A stretch of DNA of 14,635 nt from Dechloromonas sp. UBA6271 (GCA_002440665.1 DJUX01000021.1:1-14635); one strand, 5' to 3'. Positions 8,606 to 14,635 are shown, counted from the stretch's first letter. The notes: a model not told the origin generated them from the letters alone. A program made the numbers and translations.

Positions 8606-9309
8606 GGTCTCTCCTCGACAGGTGCAGGTTCCTCATTTTGAGGAGTACTGGGCGCGCCGCCGATCACAACCCCTTTTTTAAGGTTGCTCACTTGCTGCAG
8701 TATGCGCTGGCGTGCCTCTTCCGGAAGAATGGTAACGAGTGGCGAAGCCTGCCGTAGTTGCTGAGCATGTCGCGTACGGCCGAGCGCCTTGCGCCATGAG
8801 CCCGCCCCCAGGATAGCCTGCCACTCCCGCCACAGGCTTGCGGAGCGCGAGTCGCCAGTGGCGATCCAGCGCCTGACCGTATCCTGGGCCTGCTGCACCA
8901 GGGCCGGGTTGGCCTTGACCAGCCGCACAGCCTCCTCATGGAGTGCCAGACTCTGCAGGTCTTGAAGCTGGTGCTTTGCTTGGTCTGCCGAAATGCGCAC
9001 CTCTACGACCGGCGCTGCGCGCCGGGATCGTGCCGCGGCAGAACCTGCCAGCGTCGGCTGCATGGTATCTCCGGCCAGCAGGGCCAACTCGCCGCTGACG
9101 CCAAGGACAGACATTACGCGCAGGTAGGTGCCGATAGAGGGGGCTGGGTCGCCGGCTTCGACTGCCCGTAGGGTATTGCGGGTGATCCCGGCACGTGCGG
9201 CCATCTCGACCGTGCCAACCCGCTGCGTTTTCCGCAGGCGCTTGAGTCGATCACCCAGTTGCAGCAACAACTGGCGCTCCAAGACAGTTCTGATTTCCGA
9301 AGTGCTCAT
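8602..9309 (-). CDS. XRE-type helix-turn-helix protein, putative antitoxin/autorepressor
   Basis: The 235-residue product carries an XRE/Cro-type helix-turn-helix at about residues 18-80; the recognition segment is EMAARAGITRNTLRAVEAGD (35-54), followed by a helix containing TYLRVMSVLG. Residues about 95-235 are a basic, helical region of unknown family, probably for partner binding. It lies first in an operon with the nucleotidyltransferase, overlapping it by four bases, so it is probably the antitoxin and transcriptional repressor of the pair. Two palindromes immediately upstream overlap the promoter and are the likely operators. No Shine-Dalgarno site precedes the ATG, and the promoter lies so close that the mRNA may be almost leaderless. 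Confidence 0.8.
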   Translation of the reverse strand: MSTSEIRTVLERQLLLQLGDRLKRLRKTQRVGTVEMAARAGITRNTLRAVEAGDPAPSIGTYLRVMSVLGVSGELALLAGDTMQPTLAGSAAARSRRAAPVVEVRISADQAKHQLQDLQSLALHEEAVRLVKANPALVQQAQDTVRRWIATGDSRSASLWREWQAILGAGSWRKALGRTRHAQQLRQASPLVTILPEEARQRILQQVSNLKKGVVIGGAPSTPQNEEPAPVEERP

Positions 9310-9329
9310 TTGGTCAAAATTTTAACCAA
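9310..9329. promoter_or_regulatory. Operator palindrome 1 of the XRE operon
   Basis: The 20-bp sequence TTGGTCAAAATTTTAACCAA is palindromic at 18 of 20 positions and abuts the ATG of the XRE gene. It covers the -10 box. Same half-sites (TTGGT...ACCAA) and length as the second palindrome. Confidence 0.65.
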
Positions 9330-9348
9330 AACATTATTAATTGGTCAA
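9319..9348 (-). promoter_or_regulatory. Promoter of the XRE/nucleotidyltransferase operon
   Basis: On the - strand, TTGACC (bases 9348-9343) is followed after 18 bases by TAAAAT (9324-9319), a good sigma70-type -35/-10 pair. The -10 ends only nine bases before the ATG at 9309, so transcription should start within a few bases of the start codon. Each box lies inside one of two matching palindromes, implying repression by blocking RNA polymerase. Confidence 0.6.
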
Positions 9349-9360
9349 TATACTCACCAA
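9341..9360. promoter_or_regulatory. Operator palindrome 2 of the XRE operon
   Basis: TTGGTCAATATACTCACCAA repeats the TTGGT...ACCAA layout of the first palindrome (16 of 20 positions symmetric). The two are 31 bp apart, start to start, about three helical turns, which would put two repressor dimers on the same DNA face. It covers the -35 box. Confidence 0.62.
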
Positions 9361-9570
9361 ATTATCATAACCCGATACAGGTCAACGCTGGGGACATGTG
9401 GCTCCAAAAACCATCAAGATCACTGCACCCGCCATCGCCACCAAGCGGAGCATGGCAGGTACGAAGTGGAATGTTTTGAGCACGTTCTCACCATTCGGAG
9501 GTCCATTGGTCGTCGTCCATTCCTTGACAGGAAAATGAATGGAACAACAGCCCCTCCATGAGCTACGCCA

Positions 9571-9638
9571 TGTGAGGGCGTGCGATGGTGGGACTTGAAC
9601 CCACACCTCGTCCTCGGTGATGTGCGGCCAACCTCACA
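9571..9638 (-). ncRNA. tRNA-like element: T-arm flanked by further hairpins
   Basis: On the - strand, GTGGGTTCAAGTCCCAC (9604-9588) is a perfect tRNA T-arm: five paired bases and the TTCAAGT loop. Just upstream are a short hairpin CACC-GAGGACGA-GGTG (9619-9604), like the long variable arm of Leu/Ser tRNAs, and a hairpin TGTGAGGTTGGCCGCACA (9638-9621). TGTGAGG (9638-9632) can also pair with CCTCACA (9577-9571), enclosing the whole element. No matching 5' acceptor strand, D-arm or CCA is found in the normal place, so this is not a standard complete tRNA. It could be a 3' tRNA fragment left by element integration, a decayed class II tRNA, or an unrelated structured RNA. Strand and limits are tentative. 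Confidence 0.35.
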
Positions 9639-9670
9639 ACGAAGGCACAATCAGGAAAGCGCAGCGCGCA

Positions 9671-9693
9671 GGCCCAGATCAACGATCCGGGCC
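9671..9693. other. Strong hairpin of unknown role
   Basis: GGCCC-A-GATC, loop AAC, GATC-C-GGGCC: nine base pairs with one mismatch, three-base loop. No T-run follows on either strand, so it does not look like an intrinsic terminator, although it lies just past the end of the operon that stops at 9753. Confidence 0.4.
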
Positions 9694-9752
9694 GGAAGGG
9701 TCAGGGATGCGGAAGGCTGACGAATCTTGTCGCCCCGTTGTCGTTTTTCAAT

Positions 9753-11630
9753 CTACTGAGCCGAACCCGCTATAAAAGGGAACAAACCGTACCGGCCATG
9801 ATGCGGATTCTTGCCAAACATAAGCGACTGCTCGCGCTTCATGATTACCTCAGGCGGATCGGTATTCTCAACCACGATGACTTGTGTGTCGATGGGCAAT
9901 GCCTCAAGGTAAGCGTAGAACTTCTCCTGAAGATCAGTGCCGGTCAAGTCATCTTCCGTTCCATCTGGCTCTCGGTATGCCAGCAAAGGAGAGTCGAGCA
10001 CGACGAATCCCGTGTGCGGCGTCTGGCGCGCCCGACAGAAAGCAAGCAGCCCGAGGGTAAAAGCCGCATGCGTGATGGCGCGAAGGCCCTTGCCAAAAGC
10101 ACTACGCGACTTTCCGGCAATGACAAGATCCCGAGTCTTGGAATCGAAGTACACATCTCCAGCCTCGGGAAAGTGCCAACCTGTCAGTATTCCCTCGACA
10201 ATCTTGGCAAAACTGTGGGTCACGGTGGTGGGGAGATCTGCGCTTGCAAGCGCCCCGGTCTTCTCGTCCTCGGCGCCCTTCTCAAGATCGACGCGACGGC
10301 GCTCCATGTCTTGCACGGTGGCGTAGAGTGCCAACGCTTCGCGCACCTCGGCCCGCTTGTCGGCAAAGTCGGAATAGGACTTGCGAAGGGTCGAGAGCTT
10401 GGGTGCGATCAATTCTTCAACCGACTCAGAGATTGACTCCAGTTCTCGAACAACAGCAGGCATCCTGCGATCAAAGTTGGAGCCTTCACGCTCAAGGTTT
10501 TGGACGGTCGCAGCAAGCTCAGTGCGCAAAATTTCGATCTTGGCGATCTCCATTCGCGCAGCCTGAACGACGGCATCAGTATCTCCATTGCACTCCGTAT
10601 CGGCGCGATGATGAGCGGGGGCCGCGCCGCAGAGAGGGCAATGCTCGGCACCCAGTACGCTAAACAGCGTCCCGCCTTCCTCAATGGCACGTAACCTTTC
10701 AATATCGGACACGTAGTGTCTGTCGAGCAATCTGAATCGCTCAAGCATTGCACCAACCTCTGCACGTCGCTCTCGGCTTTCCTCCAGTTTCTTGCGCAGC
10801 TCTCGCCGCTTCCCGGCAGCCTCCTGAAACTCAGCTTCTGTGGTGTTTACCTGGGCCGCCTGTTGGCGGAGCGAGGTATCAATCTTCTCTAGCTGCTCCT
10901 CCAACTCCTTCGGGCTCTTGGTCAACTCCTTGAGCCGATCGCGATAGTCGTCAAGAAGCTGATCGAGAAGATGCAATTGCGCCTCGCGCGACAACTCCTC
11001 CGGCTCATTCTTATTACTGGCGACCAATGCGGAGTCGTCGGTCCCAGTCAGAAGTAACTTGAACGTCGCCAAGTTCGGTGTATTGGCGGTGGGATTACCG
11101 TCAAATAGCGGGGAGCTTTGTTGCGTAATTTCCGTCTCGTCGACGATCATTAGGCGCGCAATGTTGCGAAAGCTCAGGCTGATGGTTTCGTTCCGGGAGT
11201 TTTTGCGGACACGCTTACCGCCAAGCCCGCATAGGTCCAGCAAGAATGAGGAAAGGTTCGCGTTATTCCGATCGCTGTGCTTTTCGTCAAGCTGCTTGTA
11301 CGGAATATCGGTGGCCGGCGGTGTCTGGTACAAGTCTTCGTAGAGTCGAAAGCCACCTCCGTCCATACTGCGCCAGAGCGTGAAGGACTTTCCATCAAGT
11401 GTCTCAAGACCCAAAAGAATGAGGTCGTAGCCAACACGCTCTGGGATGTCGCGCAGGGGTGGTTTGCCACCGAGCATGAAATCGATGGCTTCGACAATAA
11501 AAGACTTTCCAGTATTTGATGCGCCGTAAATGACGTTGAGGCCAGCGCCAAAGGGCACTGTTGAGGGTGGCTTCTGTGGGCCGAAGAAACCGAGGAAGCG
11601 CAAGCGAAGGCCGGGAGTTGCTGCAGTCAT
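9753..11630 (-). CDS. Rad50-like ABC ATPase of an ABC-three-component system
   Basis: The 625-residue product has a split ABC ATPase core. The Walker A motif GASNTGKS (residues 36-43) follows an N-terminal strand region (LNVIY). The middle (about 210-455) is strongly charged coiled coil, broken by EHCPLCGAAPAHH (CPLCG at 331-335), a Rad50-like CxxC zinc hook that could dimerise two molecules. The C-terminal half has a signature-like SAFGKGLRAIT (510-520), Walker B-like GFVVLDSPLL (541-550) and VIVVENTDPPE (585-595). The Walker B aspartate is followed by serine instead of the usual glutamate, which may be a trait of this branch. Such ATPases are the sensor/engine of predicted ABC-3C conflict systems. 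It is the last gene of the operon; GGGAGG six bases before the ATG is a strong ribosome binding site, and the start overlaps the middle component by four bases. Confidence 0.85.
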   Translation of the reverse strand: MTAATPGLRLRFLGFFGPQKPPSTVPFGAGLNVIYGASNTGKSFIVEAIDFMLGGKPPLRDIPERVGYDLILLGLETLDGKSFTLWRSMDGGGFRLYEDLYQTPPATDIPYKQLDEKHSDRNNANLSSFLLDLCGLGGKRVRKNSRNETISLSFRNIARLMIVDETEITQQSSPLFDGNPTANTPNLATFKLLLTGTDDSALVASNKNEPEELSREAQLHLLDQLLDDYRDRLKELTKSPKELEEQLEKIDTSLRQQAAQVNTTEAEFQEAAGKRRELRKKLEESRERRAEVGAMLERFRLLDRHYVSDIERLRAIEEGGTLFSVLGAEHCPLCGAAPAHHRADTECNGDTDAVVQAARMEIAKIEILRTELAATVQNLEREGSNFDRRMPAVVRELESISESVEELIAPKLSTLRKSYSDFADKRAEVREALALYATVQDMERRRVDLEKGAEDEKTGALASADLPTTVTHSFAKIVEGILTGWHFPEAGDVYFDSKTRDLVIAGKSRSAFGKGLRAITHAAFTLGLLAFCRARQTPHTGFVVLDSPLLAYREPDGTEDDLTGTDLQEKFYAYLEALPIDTQVIVVENTDPPEVIMKREQSLMFGKNPHHGRYGLFPFIAGSAQ

Positions 11631-12121
11631 GCTTCGCCTCCCAGGCTCTGCTCAACGTGCTGGAACTCCTCGACCCATTTATCGAAGAAACGGCGCATCA
11701 TGCCTTTGAACTGTTCGTCTGTCAGATCACCGATGGTTTCGACAAGCCATACAGCGCGATCCTTCAGGGACAGCAGGTAGTTGGAAGATACCGACGACAG
11801 GAATGTCGCAGCATTCTCGCCAGCGCCGTACTTGATTCCCTCGGGTGTGACTTGGCGCTCCACGAGGTCTCGGGTCATCATCAGAAGCAGCGATTGCTCG
11901 ACCAATTTGCGGCGCACGAGCAATTCAGCCGAGTACATTGGCGTCGGCGGGTGCAAATTGTCAGGACCGTCAATATCGCCTGTATGAACGAGAAGGTAGT
12001 CAAGGGCGACAAGCCGCTGGAGGTCGTAGGTTTGCGGGTAGGCAGCCCCCAGAATCGAGACCGCACGGATACCGGCCTCAAGTGGGCCGTTGAAGGTGAT
12101 CGGCTTATGTTCCTGATTCAT
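11627..12121 (-). CDS. ABC-three-component system middle component
   Basis: The 164-residue product starts MNQEHKPITFNGPLEAGIRA. The order QRLVALDYLLVHTGDIDGP, then LHPPTP, then ELLVRRKLVEQSLLLMMTRDLVERQV and GIKYGAGENAATFLSSV resembles the small winged-helix-like middle components of ABC-3C operons, which are thought to bridge the ATPase and the effector. The ATG at 12121 is chosen over the GTG at 12133 because it makes the same 4-base ATGA overlap seen at the other junctions of this operon. No catalytic motif is visible. The family match is from memory of the motif pattern and gene order, so the subtype is less certain than the role. Confidence 0.78.
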   Translation of the reverse strand: MNQEHKPITFNGPLEAGIRAVSILGAAYPQTYDLQRLVALDYLLVHTGDIDGPDNLHPPTPMYSAELLVRRKLVEQSLLLMMTRDLVERQVTPEGIKYGAGENAATFLSSVSSNYLLSLKDRAVWLVETIGDLTDEQFKGMMRRFFDKWVEEFQHVEQSLGGEA

Positions 12122-13206
12122 GATCGTGTCCACCGAAGGCGTTCGTCATTCACGAGCTGATGACAGATCCCATCCCTGTCCTTGGGGTTCGTACAAGTGA
12201 TGAGGGCGTTTGCCGTAATCTGCATATCGCGGGCTGCCTTGGTAACGGCGCAAACCTTTGTGTAGCCATCGGCATGGTTCCCGTCGTGTGTGTCAATAAC
12301 ACCATCGTGAATGTCATCCAGCAAGGACTCGAATGTGCCGGGCGGCACGCTGTCGCGCGCAAAGACGCGCAGCGACTCTGCCTCATAGAATGCCTCGCGC
12401 TGACGGCGGAAATGATCCTTGAGTTTTGGCACGGACAGTGCCGAGGGATCAGTCACGGTCGCCCCCGTGTGCTCGCCGTATGCACCAAGCAACTGCGTCA
12501 CATAGCGGCTCTCGGTTGCGGCAACTTCTTGGGGTGGTTTTTCGGATGCAGGCCGCGTTGGCAATCCACCACCGAAGCGCGCTGTGTGAACCGGCGTGGC
12601 ACGGTGATCATCAACTAGCTGGAGCGCAGTCTTGGCGTCGAAGATGGAAAAATCGAAGGCGTCCACATAGGCTCTGAGCTTCGCGTCGAGCAGCACTTCT
12701 TGCGTGCTAGTGATCGCAACTTTCACATGTTTATCCCAGTTTGCATACAACTCCTCACGGAGCTTCGCGGCATTTGAAAATAGACGGCTGAGCGACGTGC
12801 CAGCACCACGCGGCGAAACGAAGTAGTAGCGACGGGGAGCCGTGTATTCACCGTTGTACGAGTACCAGATGACCTTGCCGAACTCAGCCCAGACATCGCT
12901 GGGTCTGATGGCATGGTCGTAGTGCTTGCACTGGAAGTTTTCCCACACACCCTGAAGGCGTTTGTCGTCAACGAACCCGGCGACGTCGATCCCCATGTCG
13001 CCGGCTCCCGAAAAGCGCTGGACGTGCTTGTACTTCGCCGTGAGACAGTAGTAAGCCCATTCTTCAACAAAGCCTTCCCATTCGTCTGGCGAATAGGTCA
13101 GCAGCCTTTGCTGTGGCGGAATGACAGGACCGTTCGCCACCTGCGCAGCGGTGACGGCGGTTGAAGGAATCAATGGCTTCTTGATGTCTTCCCAGTTCAC
13201 CGTCAC
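12118..13206 (-). CDS. ABC-3C effector: restriction-endonuclease-fold domain plus ABC-3C C-terminal domain
   Basis: The 362-residue product has two parts. Residues about 38-170 form a restriction-endonuclease-like domain: DEWEGFVEEW (41-50) supplies the helix-1 glutamate, GDMGIDVAGF (69-78) the catalytic aspartate D74, and ENFQCKHY (89-96) the Q-x-K pair (Q92, K94) of the D-(E/Q)xK nuclease motif. After a linker rich in Pro, Gly and Glu (about 210-230), residues about 233-362 resemble the C-terminal domain of ABC-3C effectors (RYVTQLLGAYGEHTG, LKDHFRRQREAFYEAESLRVF, GVID, LVNDERLRW). The inferred role is DNA cleavage triggered by the ATPase and middle component. The start is a GTG with GGGAGG six bases upstream and a GTGA overlap with the preceding nuclease gene. 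Confidence 0.82.
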   Translation of the reverse strand: MTVNWEDIKKPLIPSTAVTAAQVANGPVIPPQQRLLTYSPDEWEGFVEEWAYYCLTAKYKHVQRFSGAGDMGIDVAGFVDDKRLQGVWENFQCKHYDHAIRPSDVWAEFGKVIWYSYNGEYTAPRRYYFVSPRGAGTSLSRLFSNAAKLREELYANWDKHVKVAITSTQEVLLDAKLRAYVDAFDFSIFDAKTALQLVDDHRATPVHTARFGGGLPTRPASEKPPQEVAATESRYVTQLLGAYGEHTGATVTDPSALSVPKLKDHFRRQREAFYEAESLRVFARDSVPPGTFESLLDDIHDGVIDTHDGNHADGYTKVCAVTKAARDMQITANALITCTNPKDRDGICHQLVNDERLRWTRS

Positions 13207-14198
13207 GACGTGCCTCCCCCCTGGTCGCCATGAGGGCGAAAGTAAGGGTTCTTGTGTATCTGCGCCGCTTGAACTTTTTTTGTGAAGAACGCTGCGAGGT
13301 CGTCCTGCATCTCAAGCAGGCCCACGATCTCTTGAAGCGTTGAGAGGATCAGAACTTTATGCTGCAGGAACTCACGTACCGTGTGAATCGCGGGCTCGGT
13401 AAAATCGCTGGCAGAGATGAAGATACCTCGAACCTCCGCGCGCGACATGAGACGAACAAGATGCTCTGAAATCTCGGGCTTCCCTACCGGATTGCGATAC
13501 CACTTCATTTCAACGAAGTACAGCGTGTTGCCAAGCTCGATCACTCCGTCAATCTGCTCGACAATTCCTTCCCCTGCATTACCGACCAGATGGAAGGCTT
13601 TGTGGATGAGAACGCCATACGCTTGAAAGAGATTGTTGAGAGCAGTCTCCAACATCTTTCCACGCTCCTGTGCTGTTGCCGAAGTACCAAACAGCGCATA
13701 TAAATCCTTCTTGGCGTTCTCGATCCTGGAAGTACGCTCGCGCTTCTCCGCAGCAGTTCGCTGAGTCTCCGCAAAGCGAGCTTGCCGCTCTTCTTCGCGG
13801 GCGTTGTTCATGCGTGTGAAGGCGTCTTTCTGGTTGACGACTTCGCGGATGCTGGCGACAAGACCTTTGGCTTTGAGTTGATCGTCGGGCCAGCATGAGT
13901 CGAAATTCGCAAAATCAACAACGCGCCGCAGTACCTCACGCCGCTCGCGAAGGGTAGATTCACCTTTCGCATTGAGGCGTTCAAGTACAGTGCGCACCAT
14001 CTGGTACTTGTTGACATCCTTCGGAACGCTTCTCAAGCGAGCAGCAATATCCGAGGTCATGGCGTCAGACACCCCTGCGCCACGGAAGAACACAAGCACA
14101 TCCTGTTTGGCTCGGTTGAGCAGTGGGACAACATCCACCAGAAGATTGAATAACTCCGGTGGATAGTGAAATGTGATGTCTGTTGGAGCAGCAGTCAT
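13203..14198 (-). CDS. Mrr-like restriction endonuclease associated with the ABC-3C operon
   Basis: The 331-residue product has an N-terminal helical domain (residues 1-120), a charged, probably coiled-coil segment (about 125-168; REEERQARFAETQRTAAEKRER), and a C-terminal Mrr/PF04471-type nuclease domain (about 175-290). There, ERGKMLETALNNLFQAYG contains the helix glutamate, EQIDGVIEL the catalytic D217, and YFVEMKWYRNPVGK the ExK pair E230/K232. A conserved-looking ISEHLVRLMSR helix and GIFISASDFTEPAI follow. All nuclease residues are present, so DNA cleavage is likely. The ATG at 14198 is preferred over a GTG at 14222 because AAGGAG lies eight bases upstream; it also overlaps the stop of the preceding ORF by four bases. 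It is the first nuclease of the operon and may be a second effector or a partner of the ABC-3C effector. Confidence 0.82.
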   Translation of the reverse strand: MTAAPTDITFHYPPELFNLLVDVVPLLNRAKQDVLVFFRGAGVSDAMTSDIAARLRSVPKDVNKYQMVRTVLERLNAKGESTLRERREVLRRVVDFANFDSCWPDDQLKAKGLVASIREVVNQKDAFTRMNNAREEERQARFAETQRTAAEKRERTSRIENAKKDLYALFGTSATAQERGKMLETALNNLFQAYGVLIHKAFHLVGNAGEGIVEQIDGVIELGNTLYFVEMKWYRNPVGKPEISEHLVRLMSRAEVRGIFISASDFTEPAIHTVREFLQHKVLILSTLQEIVGLLEMQDDLAAFFTKKVQAAQIHKNPYFRPHGDQGGGTS

Positions 14199-14557
14199 GC
14201 GATGCTCTCCTTGCAAACACACTCACTTGCGTGAGAAAAGGTTTTGTTCTCCCCCGTTACAAGGTCTTTTTTATGCATTTTTAATTTTCTTGTTGCCTTA
14301 TGGCCACGAACGGTTGGAGTGGTAGGGAGCGATCTGATGGCGCACCCCGATTCAGCTTCCGCTAGCCCCAGGTGGCACCGCACTTGCCGGTTCATCCGGA
14401 ACGGTAGGGTATCTCTAAACCAGTGGGCAAGCCGCAGTGCCGAATCGCCAGTGATCCCACGCTTACCGTTGATGATAGCAAAGTCAGTCTGCCCCCAGAC
14501 GAGGCCAGGACCGGCAGCATCGATTTGTGATGAGATGGCGGATTTGAGAGCAGACAT
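14195..14557 (-). CDS. Composite ORF: DUF6088/AbiEi-like start fused to a HigA-like tail (TA remnant or regulator)
   Basis: The 120-residue frame seems to be assembled from two antitoxin families. Residues 1-27 (MSALKSAISSQIDAAGPGLV then WGQTDFA) match the start of DUF6088/AbiEi-type proteins, just before their winged helix. From residue 28 it reads INGKRGITGDSALRLAHWF, the C-terminal half of the HigA/VapI helix-turn-helix, followed by an ungapped but diverged HigA tail (LGLAEAESGCAIRSLPT). Both DNA-binding domains are incomplete, so DNA binding is doubtful. The last 35 residues are Lys-rich and resemble neither family. The stop overlaps the ATG of the nuclease gene (ATGA), and AAGG lies six bases before its own ATG, so it is probably translated and may still serve as the leader gene of the operon. 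A deletion scar between neighbouring toxin-antitoxin loci is the simplest origin. Confidence 0.55.
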   Translation of the reverse strand: MSALKSAISSQIDAAGPGLVWGQTDFAIINGKRGITGDSALRLAHWFRDTLPFRMNRQVRCHLGLAEAESGCAIRSLPTTPTVRGHKATRKLKMHKKDLVTGENKTFSHASECVCKESIA

Positions 14558-14568
14558 GAGGCACCTTG

Positions 14569-14594
14569 TCCGATATTTGTAGATTTATTTCGGA
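14569..14594. promoter_or_regulatory. Imperfect inverted repeat upstream of the five-gene operon
   Basis: TCCGA at one end and TCGGA at the other bound a 26-bp AT-rich imperfect palindrome 12 bp upstream of the ATG at 14557. On the - strand TAAAAT lies just before it. Its position suits an operator, possibly inherited from the DUF6088-type gene whose start is retained. Confidence 0.4.
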
Positions 14595-14635
14595 TATTTT
14601 AAAGGCAGCATGGGAGTGTTGACGCGCACTGAAAA

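Larger units (their letters stand above)
9361..9752. other. Intergenic region without a credible protein gene
   Basis: This stretch separates the end of the ABC-3C operon from the promoter of the XRE pair. Short open frames are present on both strands but have no ribosome binding site or recognisable product. The supported contents are the tRNA-like element and the hairpin listed separately. I see no clear rho-independent terminator for the operon ending at 9753. Confidence 0.6.

Noticed and set aside
9382..9606. 74-codon open frame on the - strand with a short hydrophobic end
   Set aside because: It begins within the tRNA-like T-arm, lacks a ribosome binding site and resembles no known protein.
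9571..9660. Complete standard tRNA or tmRNA gene
   Set aside because: Only the T-arm is canonical; no matching acceptor strand or D-arm was found by eye.
9738..10436. 232-codon open frame on the + strand
   Set aside because: It is antisense to the conserved C-terminal ATPase motifs of the ABC ATPase and has no ribosome binding site or recognisable domain.
12122..12133. GTG start giving a longer middle component
   Set aside because: The ATG at 12121 makes the 4-base overlap shared by all junctions in this operon.
14199..14222. GTG start giving a longer Mrr-like nuclease
   Set aside because: The ATG at 14198 has AAGGAG at ideal spacing, and the extra residues would be encoded by that ribosome binding site.
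1..14635. CRISPR array, insertion sequence or transposase, integrase, relaxase
   Set aside because: No regularly spaced repeats, no transposase or recombinase motifs and no relaxase-like protein were found on either strand.

Overview
The window is high-GC DNA with proteobacterial gene style: Shine-Dalgarno sites, tightly packed operons and an F-type conjugation module. A beta- or gammaproteobacterium is likely, but the genus cannot be read from the sequence. It looks like accessory DNA, either an integrative conjugative element or a plasmid. No integrase, relaxase, coupling protein or replication gene is present, so the type of element is open.

Bases 1-7685 (+ strand) are the distal end of an F-like type IV secretion (mating-pair formation) operon: traN (cut by the left edge), a small exported protein, traF, traH and traG. 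The genes are 4-base overlapped or closely spaced. Together they would build and stabilise the mating pair and work with the conjugative pilus. A short membrane protein on the - strand ends two bases after traG, where some related elements keep an entry-exclusion gene.

Bases 8045-9309 (- strand) hold a two-gene operon that looks like a toxin-antitoxin pair. An XRE-type DNA-binding protein is followed, with a 4-base overlap, by a DUF6036/MenT-like nucleotidyltransferase. Its promoter sits inside two matching 20-bp palindromes, a clear autoregulation layout. Between this pair and the next operon are about 390 bases without a credible gene. They contain a tRNA-like T-arm among further hairpins (9571-9638) and a strong separate hairpin (9671-9693).

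Bases 9753-14557 (- strand) are the most interesting part: a five-ORF cassette joined by 4-base start/stop overlaps. In transcription order it encodes a small ORF fused from two toxin-antitoxin-derived pieces, an Mrr-like restriction endonuclease, a second restriction-endonuclease-fold protein with a C-terminal ABC-3C-type domain, a short middle component, and a Rad50-like ABC ATPase with a CPLC zinc-hook motif. The last three match the predicted ABC-three-component (ABC-3C) conflict systems. The extra nuclease and the regulator-like leader gene make this a candidate multi-nuclease anti-phage or anti-plasmid system carried next to a conjugation module. Its base composition is visibly less GC-rich than the transfer genes, consistent with separate acquisition. 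Function is inferred from motifs only.
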